6,189 nt of DNA from Pseudomonadota bacterium. Its GTDB lineage: Bacteria > Pseudomonadota > Gammaproteobacteria > Burkholderiales > Sulfuriferulaceae. The DNA lies in the NCBI GenBank assembly GCA_021790625.1, contig JAJYGL010000047.1, positions 1-6,189 of the forward strand. Direction: 5' to 3'. Both the position numbers and the translations under genes were made by a program. The notes beneath the pieces were generated by a model. It worked only from the letters and a program-made list of their open reading frames with translations. It had not been told where the DNA came from and ran no database searches. Shown in pieces: positions 1 through 6,052 of this stretch (position 1 is the stretch's first letter; the number at the start of each line of letters is the position of its first letter).

Positions 1-1068
1 GTCATCAATTGTTGTACCGGCCAGAGTCTTCGACAGTATGCCATTGCGCTTCAACTTCTCGACTGATGCCCTGATCTTGGCTATCGTTGGCTTCGATCCC
101 GGAATCAGTTCAAGTGTCTTCAACGTGGCTCGGCTCAGCGGAGGTTGGCCTTGGGCAATCACGACCAACACTGCCTGATCGAAAGCATCGATCGAGTTGA
201 GCAGCGCCCGCCAGATTGCGACCTGGTGGCCGCTGGTCCTGTAACTTTCAATGCCGCGCTTAACATCGGTCAACCCCTCTGCCGACATCATTCTGACGAT
301 GTCTCGCATAAGGGCCGGCTTGAAGCCGATTTTTTGGAACGCCTCCCGCAATTCGGCCAGCTCAAGTTTTTTGTCTGAATGAACTTGCCCGAAATGTTCT
401 GCCAATAACTGCAGAAATTCATCGCCGAGAAAAGGAAAATCGATAATCTGTGCAAACTGATACATGGGTGCGCCGACAGTGTTCATGAGCCGGGCCAACC
501 CTTCTTGCGAAGAACCTGTAAAAACGGCACTCACTGACTTGCGTCGCTGATGAAGCACAGCACGCAAGGTCGCAATCGTGGCGGCATCGCCCGGAGAATC
601 GGCCAGCGCTTGGACCTCGTCGAGCATCAACAAGATTTTCCCCCCGTGCTGCCCGGCCAACCGGGTGACCAGTGCGCCCAACCGCAGCGGCGAAGACTCG
701 GGCAATGCTCGACGTTGCGGCACATCGCCAAGTTCAAGACTGGCGCCTAAAACACCAATTTTCGTCACCGGGGTTTTTGCAACTTTGCCCATATTTCCGG
801 CCGGAACAAGCAAATCATCCAACGCCTCTTCCATGGCATGGTTTATCGCTTCCAGCGGCGCCGACTTATACAACCAAAGGTCGACATACACAGGTAGCAT
901 CCCTACTGCCCTTGCCTCGGGAGCCATGTCATGGTCAAGGAAGAACGTTTTGCCAACGCGCCGAGGCGCAAACAGGGTCAAGGGGCGTCCAGGCTGTGCT
1001 TCGAGCAGAGCAAGATAGCTCCGCGCGAGGGCAGGACGCCGGACCTCAAGTTCATCAAACGTTTTCAT
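1..1068 (-). CDS. P-loop ATPase with winged-helix-like C terminus, 3'-truncated by window edge
   Basis: Reading the minus strand from the ATG at 1068, the frame stays open for 356 codons to base 1, so the gene continues outside the window. The product looks like an ATPase of the archaeal-type/MNS group of P-loop NTPases (ATPase_2/AAA_35-like). Residues 34-41 read APRRVGKT, the variant Walker A typical of that group. Residues 145-151 (ILLMLDE) are Walker B with the catalytic acidic pair, and 183-187 (FTGSS) is the sensor-like motif after the next strand. Residues about 283-350 (from WRALLNSID to KLKRNGILSK) look like a winged-helix domain, as usual in this group. No signal peptide or membrane segment is visible, so it should be cytoplasmic. 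Such ATPases are common in accessory DNA, but their targets are mostly unknown. It lies 162 bases after the preceding gene and has its own putative operator. The ATPase call is firm; the biological role is not known. Confidence 0.9.
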   Translation of the reverse strand, partial: MKTFDELEVRRPALARSYLALLEAQPGRPLTLFAPRRVGKTFFLDHDMAPEARAVGMLPVYVDLWLYKSAPLEAINHAMEEALDDLLVPAGNMGKVAKTPVTKIGVLGASLELGDVPQRRALPESSPLRLGALVTRLAGQHGGKILLMLDEVQALADSPGDAATIATLRAVLHQRRKSVSAVFTGSSQEGLARLMNTVGAPMYQFAQIIDFPFLGDEFLQLLAEHFGQVHSDKKLELAELREAFQKIGFKPALMRDIVRMMSAEGLTDVKRGIESYRTSGHQVAIWRALLNSIDAFDQAVLVVIAQGQPPLSRATLKTLELIPGSKPTIAKIRASVEKLKRNGILSKTLAGTTIDD

Positions 1069-1069
1069 G

Positions 1070-1074
1070 CCTCC
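1070..1074 (-). promoter_or_regulatory. Ribosome binding site with unusually tight spacing
   Basis: A GGAGG sequence is separated from the ATG at 1068 by a single C, where 5-9 bases is normal. No better start exists: the upstream frame has a TAA within the palindrome region, and the next in-frame ATG (codon 48) lies after Walker A. A minimal ORF (ATG GAG GCA TGA, 1076 to 1065) spans the GGAGG and its stop overlaps the gene's start as ATGA. This may lower initiation or couple it to the mini-ORF, or it may be chance. Confidence 0.5.
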
Positions 1075-1081
1075 ATTGTCG

Positions 1082-1125
1082 TTGATTGCTGTTTAAATAG
1101 CAATTGCTGTATAAACAACAATCAA
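1082..1125. promoter_or_regulatory. 44-base near-palindrome made of two tandem 20-base palindromes; putative operator
   Basis: Bases 1082-1125 are symmetric about 1103/1104 with 19 of 22 pairs complementary; the mismatched pairs are 1089/1118, 1096/1111 and 1098/1109. The core AGCAATTGCT (1099-1108) is perfect. The element resolves into two head-to-tail copies of one 20-base palindrome: ATTGCTGTTTAAATAGCAAT (1085-1104, 9/10 pairs) and ATTGCTGTATAAACAACAAT (1103-1122, 8/10 pairs). The copies are identical at 17 of 20 positions and lie 18 bases apart centre to centre. A further related half-site, ATAGCAAC, is at 1125-1132. Two phased palindromes just upstream of a start codon are what a cooperatively binding dimeric repressor site looks like. 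That is inference; no regulator is encoded in the window. Confidence 0.6.
1094..1121 (-). promoter_or_regulatory. Weak promoter candidate for the ATPase gene, inside the palindrome
   Basis: On the minus strand a TTGTTG (1121-1116) is followed after 16 bases by TATTTA (1099-1094), each matching three of six sigma-70 consensus positions. Transcription would begin near 1087-1085, leaving a leader of about 18 bases. The hexamers lie within the two putative operator copies, so occupancy would block RNA polymerase. Other hexamer pairings in this AT-rich stretch are nearly as good. Confidence 0.3.
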
Positions 1126-1154
1126 TAGCAACGGCCAAAAGTTATGCTCTTTCC

Positions 1155-1185
1155 CAGCGGACTCAATCCGGCCTTCAGGCCGCTG
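1155..1185 (-). terminator. Weak hairpin after the 486-residue gene
   Basis: CAGCGG (1155-1160) can pair with CCGCTG (1180-1185). An alternative inner stem pairs CGGCC (1169-1173) with GGCCG (1178-1182) around a four-base loop. It lies about 45 bases beyond the stop of the upstream operon, where a terminator is expected. No U-run follows directly in the minus transcript (the next bases are GGAAAGAGC), so it is not a convincing Rho-independent terminator. It could be a transcript-stabilising hairpin or chance in G+C-rich DNA. Confidence 0.25.
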
Positions 1186-1230
1186 ACCACTGCTGACCCG
1201 CCGCTGATTTTGCGATTTCCGTGTTGACCG

Positions 1231-2691
1231 TCAAGGCGCGATAGCATGCGGCCCCGGCGCCGCACACTGCTCGGCTGCCGCCCCGCTCAACCCCTGCTGC
1301 ACGCAATTGTTATATCGCTGCCGCATTTCCGCCGTGTTGTTGTATTCCACGTAGCTGTCCGGTCGCCAGATAGTGCCAGGGTCCAGGCCCTGGCTCAGGC
1401 ACTGGGCAACGGTCAACCCATCCTGACACGGATTGGCAGTATGGCTGCCGTCGTACAACGCGTCGGTCGCAGTGATGGTGCCTCCCTGTCCCATGGGGTT
1501 CGCCATGAAACGGGTTTCAACGTTCTGCATCATCTGCGCCTGCACGGGGCCACTCGCTGCCTGCGCCGCCGTCGAGCCGGTTTCCACCGAACCGAACATA
1601 CCGTTCTTGCCTTGCGTCACAGGTCCGCCAGGCCCCAGCACCGTATTGATCGTCGCATAAGCGGCAGGAATCAGAATATCCCCGAACCCGGCGGTGAAGA
1701 CGGTAATCAGAATGGTAAAGGCCAGTACGGTCCAACTGGTCTGCGATGTCTGGTAACTGTAGATCAGATCCTGGGTGGACGGCATGTTGCCTCCTTTCCA
1801 GGGCGACGCCGAAATACCGGCGTCCACTACATGCTCCGGCGCGTCGCAACTGGTCAGGTTGCGCACGCAAAAGCTGGCGTCCATACCGGGCAAAACCCCG
1901 ACAGCGGCCATCGGTGTGGCCACATACCAGTTCGGATACACGTAACCCTGCACGGTGGTGGTCGTGGTTGTGGTCAAAAGGCCGTTGCTGATATTAGACA
2001 AAGATTTCGGCTTCAGATGGGCCACTGCGATATATGCCACATTGGCCCTATAATGCCGCATGGCCAGTCCCACCGCCACCAGCATACCGCTCCATGCCAC
2101 GTTATGAAACAGCGGGTCGGTCTGCGCGCCCTTGAACGCCTCGAACGGATTGTACCCGATGGCGTTGGACGCCACTTCGCTCGGCGTGCGGAACTTGCCC
2201 TGCGCTTTCCACCATTCGCCACTCCATGGCGTAAAATTCGACTGGTAAACCTGCAACACGCCATTCGGCAGTTTTTCCACTTTTTCTACCGTGATTCTGC
2301 CGGTTGCATTCGCTGGCGAATACTGGGCAAAAACATAAACGCTGGTGCGCGGAAAACTGCGCATGGCGTTGCTGATCTGTTGGCTACTGATACCGAGCGT
2401 CCCCACCGTTTCCTGATCCAGCGTGATCCAGTGATCCCCCTGAATCATCTGCATTACCACGTTCAATCCGCCCGCCGTGCCGGGCGAGAAACTACCCTGA
2501 CCCAACAAGGTGAAATCATCCTTTGGCACCGAAACCGGCGTACCGCTACCCACTGCCAGCACGGTCAGCCAGTCGGACGCCACCGCATCAGCCGTTGCCC
2601 GGCCGACCTGCAGCAACCACAGCGAAAGAGTGACCATTACCAGCGCTGCCCGAATCCAGCGCTTCCATCTCCTGTTCCGCATTTCACCCAT
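1231..2691 (-). CDS. Exported or membrane-anchored six-cysteine protein of unknown function (486 aa)
   Basis: I do not recognise the family. The start at 2691 is supported by AAAGGAG six bases upstream. Residues 5-12 are strongly basic (RNRRWKRW) and are followed by a hydrophobic stretch at about 14-30, then RATADAVA. This is a signal peptide or an N-terminal anchor. A strong hydrophobic segment lies at about 320-346 (WTVLAFTILITVF to IPAAYA), and weaker ones at about 198-213 and 216-224, so the protein is probably held in the inner membrane. Six cysteines (275, 282, 422, 431, 463, 476) all follow residue 270 and could form three disulfides. Seven consecutive threonines occupy 240-246. The tail (about 355-486) is polar and rich in Gln, Asn and Ala. 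It is the last gene of the operon, 29 bases after its neighbour. Role in a secretion or conjugation apparatus is a guess from topology and context only. Confidence 0.85.
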   Translation of the reverse strand: MGEMRNRRWKRWIRAALVMVTLSLWLLQVGRATADAVASDWLTVLAVGSGTPVSVPKDDFTLLGQGSFSPGTAGGLNVVMQMIQGDHWITLDQETVGTLGISSQQISNAMRSFPRTSVYVFAQYSPANATGRITVEKVEKLPNGVLQVYQSNFTPWSGEWWKAQGKFRTPSEVASNAIGYNPFEAFKGAQTDPLFHNVAWSGMLVAVGLAMRHYRANVAYIAVAHLKPKSLSNISNGLLTTTTTTTVQGYVYPNWYVATPMAAVGVLPGMDASFCVRNLTSCDAPEHVVDAGISASPWKGGNMPSTQDLIYSYQTSQTSWTVLAFTILITVFTAGFGDILIPAAYATINTVLGPGGPVTQGKNGMFGSVETGSTAAQAASGPVQAQMMQNVETRFMANPMGQGGTITATDALYDGSHTANPCQDGLTVAQCLSQGLDPGTIWRPDSYVEYNNTAEMRQRYNNCVQQGLSGAAAEQCAAPGPHAIAP

Positions 2692-2720
2692 GATCCGCTC
2701 CTTTCGTCGTAAGGGACTTG

Positions 2721-4628
2721 CTACTGGACCGCTGAAACGTTGTAATCGCTTGCCGGCAAATGATGTAACGGGTCCTGCGTATAGTCATACGTCTGCCCGC
2801 TGCCCCATGGATCGATGATGATGTTGGCCAGCCCTGCCGGCGTCGGACTTCCGGTCAGTGTCACCGTATAAGTGTAAGGCTGAGCGTTGGCTTGCAAGGC
2901 GCTCGGATTGGGAAAGGTGCCCAGAAACGTATAACTCCCGTCCGCCATGACCAGATAACGATCCACCGTCGAATTCAACTGGTACCCGATGCTGCCCGCG
3001 TTGGTGTAGGTCGGGCCTGAATTGCCACCCAAAGGATAAATATTGATATTACCGGGGTAAAACGTTCCATATGGCCCAGGGGTAATCGTGCGTTGCACCA
3101 CGTAAGGCGTGGTCAAGCCGTTGGTCGGGTAATAAATGGGATTACCGTTACCATCAACCCCATCCGATACAACACCTCCATTCTGCTGATACCACAGCCA
3201 GGGTGAAGGACCGGAAGCCGACTGGTCTGCTGCACCAGGGCTATAGGGCGTACGCGGGAGATATGGAGCGCCAAAAGTAGCCGAAAAGGAAGCGGTAGGG
3301 GCAGTGCAACCAGTATATAGATATTGACAAGTCAACCAATTTTGCCAAGCGGTATAATCTTGCGGGTTTGGATCTACAAACAGCGCATTGAATACCACAG
3401 GATTTCCATTGGTATCTGAACAGATATAACCTGCCACTGCTTGCGGTACATAACCAGCGATGTACCCTGACGCTTCACCGCCACAGATTGATGGGTTCGT
3501 TGCAGAAACGGTTTCATCTTCATACGAACTACATGCTCCCCCGCCACCATTGATGATAGAGTAACCAGAGTAAGCAGCTCCGACGTATGGATAATCGCTT
3601 GAATAACTGCAGTTCGTATAGCCACCATTCTGCATCGTCCGACTAGTGACATCCACGCTGACCTGCGCCTGGTTCACCGTCTGGCCGTTCTGCTGCACCT
3701 GGTTATACACCGGCCGCAAGGTTTCGACGTAATCCAGAACGCCGAAATTGGCGCCCTGCGCATTGAGCAGGCTTGCAAAATCGGTGTAGCCGTTGATAGG
3801 CACCACCGGACAGGGTGGATCGGCCACCGTGGCGTTGGCGGCAGTCCAAGCGGCGTGGCTGATGAGACATTCGGCGCCCCATTGCGGATCGACCGGGGTA
3901 TTCACGGGCTGCGGCGTATCAAAAACGCCTCCCAGCGCAATTCCCTGCATGGCCGTGAGCGGGGTGATCACCGCAGCTGCGGCCTGACCGGGCACGATGG
4001 TCGGCGGCTGAATCTCTTCCCACTGCATGGTGCCGGCGCCGGGATAAGCAAAACTGGCCGGCAGGCCATTGGCCACAGCAAGCGGGGTATACTCGCCATA
4101 CAGCGTCTTCGGCTGCCCGGGAATCAACTGCACGTCACCGAAACGCGACCGCCCTGACGCATCCACCATAACCTGCCAATACAGATACATGGGTTGCTGG
4201 TTGTTTTGCACCATCACCGCCTGCTCGTAAGTAAACATTCCCTGCGCCAACCCGTGACGCTGCAGGTACGCTGCCATCTGACCGGTTAACCACGGCAGCG
4301 CCTGTTGCACGGACTGGTTCGCCACCTGCAGCAGCGCCTGCTGATTTGGCGTGGGCGCATCCGGCACCAGCGGAATCTGTGTCACCCCGGCGGCACCGGA
4401 CACCTGATTGTTCGCAAGGGCATACGTCAAACCCGGCAAATTATTGTTGGCCGGCACCGCTTGCGAACTGTACTGCGGGGATGCCACATAGGCATTGAAG
4501 CTGGTGGTATAGGAAGGAGGCAACCCGATGACCTCATACACCAACAGCATCTTACTGCCCGAACCCGCCCAGGCAGGCAATGCCATACCCAACACCGCAA
4601 CCAACACAAATTTCATGAATATATTCAT
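2721..4628 (-). CDS. Secreted eight-cysteine protein of unknown function (635 aa)
   Basis: I do not recognise the family. Translation from the ATG at 4628 gives a typical Sec signal peptide: short n-region with Lys6, hydrophobic core FVLVAVLGMAL, and an AWA-GS cleavage site after residue 21. Residues about 22-230 are Gln/Ala/Pro-rich with aromatic clusters such as MYLYWQVMV (about 147-155), suggesting beta structure. Residues about 324-443 are rich in Gly, Ser, Tyr and Cys and hold six of the eight cysteines (340, 366, 382, 403, 434, 441); the others are 254 and 273. The C-terminal part (about 470-635) is Pro/Gly/Tyr/Asn-rich, again beta-like, ending in a Tyr- and Asp-containing tail. No internal membrane segment is evident, so a periplasmic or extracellular protein with disulfides is likely. 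The Cys-rich segment is encoded by lower-G+C DNA than its flanks. It sits between the lipoprotein and the 486-residue membrane protein in one operon. Adhesin- or pilus-tip-like function is conceivable but unproven. Confidence 0.88.
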   Translation of the reverse strand: MNIFMKFVLVAVLGMALPAWAGSGSKMLLVYEVIGLPPSYTTSFNAYVASPQYSSQAVPANNNLPGLTYALANNQVSGAAGVTQIPLVPDAPTPNQQALLQVANQSVQQALPWLTGQMAAYLQRHGLAQGMFTYEQAVMVQNNQQPMYLYWQVMVDASGRSRFGDVQLIPGQPKTLYGEYTPLAVANGLPASFAYPGAGTMQWEEIQPPTIVPGQAAAAVITPLTAMQGIALGGVFDTPQPVNTPVDPQWGAECLISHAAWTAANATVADPPCPVVPINGYTDFASLLNAQGANFGVLDYVETLRPVYNQVQQNGQTVNQAQVSVDVTSRTMQNGGYTNCSYSSDYPYVGAAYSGYSIINGGGGACSSYEDETVSATNPSICGGEASGYIAGYVPQAVAGYICSDTNGNPVVFNALFVDPNPQDYTAWQNWLTCQYLYTGCTAPTASFSATFGAPYLPRTPYSPGAADQSASGPSPWLWYQQNGGVVSDGVDGNGNPIYYPTNGLTTPYVVQRTITPGPYGTFYPGNINIYPLGGNSGPTYTNAGSIGYQLNSTVDRYLVMADGSYTFLGTFPNPSALQANAQPYTYTVTLTGSPTPAGLANIIIDPWGSGQTYDYTQDPLHHLPASDYNVSAVQ

Positions 4629-4633
4629 GTTTT

Positions 4634-4639
4634 CCTCCT
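4634..4639 (-). promoter_or_regulatory. Ribosome binding site that fixes the start of the 635-residue protein
   Basis: A perfect AGGAGG stands five bases upstream of the ATG at 4628. The same frame is open upstream to a GTG at 4658, which would add ten residues, but that codon has no Shine-Dalgarno sequence, would place this AGGAGG inside the coding region, and would add two acidic residues before the signal peptide. The ATG at 4628 is therefore preferred. Confidence 0.85.
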
Positions 4640-4675
4640 GGACGAAACCAGCAACCACAGATCACTACATATCCA

Positions 4676-6034
4676 TCAGTTAACGCTGCTGCTCAAATTG
4701 ATTTTAAAAATCGTGCCATCGCCGTTACTGAACACCCCTGGGTTCAATCCGCCGCCGGCCAGACCATACAGATTGCCATCAGCACCTTGCAGGATTCCGT
4801 ATGGATACATACTGACATCATTGGTTTCGGTACCAAAAGAGTACAAGGTAGTCATTGTGTTCGTAGAGACGTTGCACGACTGGATAGAGCCAAAACCCAA
4901 TACCCCGCCTGTACCGTTGGGTATATAAAACAACCCGTTGTTACCCTGAATAACCGCACCAACCGCACCGCCGCTACTGCTCTCACAGTAAGTACTGAAT
5001 GTTTGCGAGGCCAAATTGAACTCGAATAAATAGAAATTATGTGAGTCAGGTAACGTAGCAACCCCATACAAATTGCCATCGCTACCCTGTATCAATGAGT
5101 AAGGATTTATCGGATCAGTCACTTGGGCGCCAAATGAGTACAAGGTGGTCATCGTATTGGTCGACAAATCAAACCGAAATAACGCGCCACCGCCATACGC
5201 GCCACCACCAAGCCCGCCAAGACTCCCCCCATCAGCACCACCGGAGCCACTACTGAACCCGCTATTAAACCCATAAAGGTTGCCATCCGACCCTTGCAGC
5301 AAGTTACTTAACGTTGCAGACTGCGGCGCCGTGTACAGTACCGTTATGGTATTGGTTACCAAATTGAAGCTGGCGATGGCGGCACTGCCCGCATTACCTT
5401 CAGCAAAATACAACACACCATTGTTGCCTTGAAAGACGCTAACTGGGGGGGTCTCGTTTTTACCAAACGAGTACAACACGGTTTCCGTACTGGTGGTAGG
5501 GTCAACGCTGAACAATACGCCATTGTTATTGGTACCACCCTCATCTGCAATACCGTACAACTTGCCGTCACTGCCTTGAATAAGAACAGATGGATACTCA
5601 CCCTGAGTGGTATCCGCCACGTTACTGCCAAAATTACAGATCACCGTTTCGGTGTTGGTGGTTGGATCAAACCGGAATACCGTGCCATGATTGTTCAACC
5701 CCACGCTGGTGCTGACTCCATACAAATTACCATCACTGCCTTGCAACAATTGTCCAGCATGTATGGCATCCCCAGGATAACTGCCAAACTGGTACAACAC
5801 GCTCTCCAACTGGTTACCTATTGCCGTCGGTATGCTTGTTGAGGTACCCGTCGCTGTACCTGTTGGTGTGCTTGCAGAGCCTGATGACGGGTTGGTATTG
5901 ACTAGTGGTACAGTTGTGGTTGTGGTTGACGTTGTCCCGCCACCTCCCACGCAAGCAGCGAGCAACAGGGGCAAGACGAGCGAGGCGATCAGGCTGCGGC
6001 GGTGTGGCAGGTCAATGGATGACATGTGTGACAT
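4676..6034 (-). CDS. GloVer-type tandem-repeat lipoprotein, predicted seven-bladed beta-propeller (452 aa)
   Basis: The N terminus is a lipoprotein signal: basic HRR (11-13), hydrophobic core, and lipobox L25-A26-A27 before Cys28. Val29 rather than Asp at the +2 position favours outer-membrane sorting. Residues 34-72 form a Thr/Ser/Gly/Pro tether. Residues 78-447 hold seven copies of a module: a strand like TVLYSFG, then a signature like LIQGSDGNLYG, then a strand like GTVFRFDPTTNTET. The signatures begin at residues 96, 151, 200, 245, 314, 361 and 415. This matches the GloVer (Gloeobacter/Verrucomicrobia, TIGR03803-type) repeat. Seven modules of 45-69 residues suggest a beta-propeller, inferred rather than shown. 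The start at 6034 has GGGG six bases upstream; Met4 (6025) is an alternative. The gene sits in an operon with an unknown upstream gene and two exported proteins, so it probably acts as a surface or periplasm-facing binding scaffold. Its body is lower in G+C than the signal-peptide segment. Confidence 0.9.
   Translation of the reverse strand: MSHMSSIDLPHRRSLIASLVLPLLLAACVGGGGTTSTTTTTVPLVNTNPSSGSASTPTGTATGTSTSIPTAIGNQLESVLYQFGSYPGDAIHAGQLLQGSDGNLYGVSTSVGLNNHGTVFRFDPTTNTETVICNFGSNVADTTQGEYPSVLIQGSDGKLYGIADEGGTNNNGVLFSVDPTTSTETVLYSFGKNETPPVSVFQGNNGVLYFAEGNAGSAAIASFNLVTNTITVLYTAPQSATLSNLLQGSDGNLYGFNSGFSSGSGGADGGSLGGLGGGAYGGGALFRFDLSTNTMTTLYSFGAQVTDPINPYSLIQGSDGNLYGVATLPDSHNFYLFEFNLASQTFSTYCESSSGGAVGAVIQGNNGLFYIPNGTGGVLGFGSIQSCNVSTNTMTTLYSFGTETNDVSMYPYGILQGADGNLYGLAGGGLNPGVFSNGDGTIFKINLSSSVN
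4688..5803 (-). repeat. Seven degenerate protein-coding GloVer modules
   Basis: The seven signatures follow [LIV][LIF]QG[SNA][DN]G-x-[LF]Y. Copies 1, 2, 4, 5 and 7 keep the QG(S/A)DG-x-LYG form. Copies 3 and 6 diverge to QGNNG-x-(L/F)Y and also have the weakest flanking strands. Spacing between signatures is 55, 49, 45, 69, 47 and 54 residues; the 69-residue interval contains a Gly/Ser-rich insertion (about 258-283). The repeats are visible at DNA level as recurring TACAAATTGCCATC-like stretches but are too diverged to be recent duplications. Confidence 0.85.
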
Positions 6035-6052
6035 GACTTTCCCCTTTCAAAA

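Noticed and set aside
1082..1125. The long palindrome read as a Rho-independent terminator or as insertion-sequence ends
   Set aside because: It is AT-rich with no G+C-rich stem followed by a U-run, and it lies directly before a start codon rather than after a stop. No transposase or target-site duplication is visible around it.
145..1128. Five plus-strand ORFs of 65-146 codons opposite the ATPase gene
   Set aside because: They overlap each other and lie antisense to a frame with clear Walker A, Walker B and sensor motifs. Their compositions are not protein-like.
1246..2712. A 488-codon plus-strand ORF antisense to the 486-residue gene
   Set aside because: Its codons are exactly in register with those of the minus-strand gene, so it stays open merely because that gene avoids TTA, CTA and TCA codons. 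The product is Arg/His/Gln-rich with no domain or signal, whereas the minus frame has a ribosome binding site, a signal sequence and membrane segments.
3324..3358. TTGACA (3324-3329) and TATAAT (3353-3358) on the plus strand, perfect sigma-70 hexamers
   Set aside because: They are separated by 23 bases, too far for one promoter. With a 17-base spacer, the hexamer upstream of TATAAT is AGTCAA, a very poor -35. They lie antisense inside a low-G+C coding patch, where such matches are expected by chance.
4629..4658. GTG at 4658 as start of the 635-residue protein
   Set aside because: It lacks a ribosome binding site and would put a perfect AGGAGG inside the gene; the ATG at 4628 has ideal spacing and gives a normal signal peptide.
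4305..4928. A 207-codon plus-strand ORF crossing the junction of two genes
   Set aside because: It runs antisense through the start of the 635-residue gene, the intergenic gap and the end of the lipoprotein gene, and its product is Arg/His-rich without recognisable features.
4688..5803. Repeated TACAAATTGCCATC-like stretches as a CRISPR array
   Set aside because: The repeats are degenerate, irregularly spaced and in frame with a conserved protein motif, so they are coding repeats.
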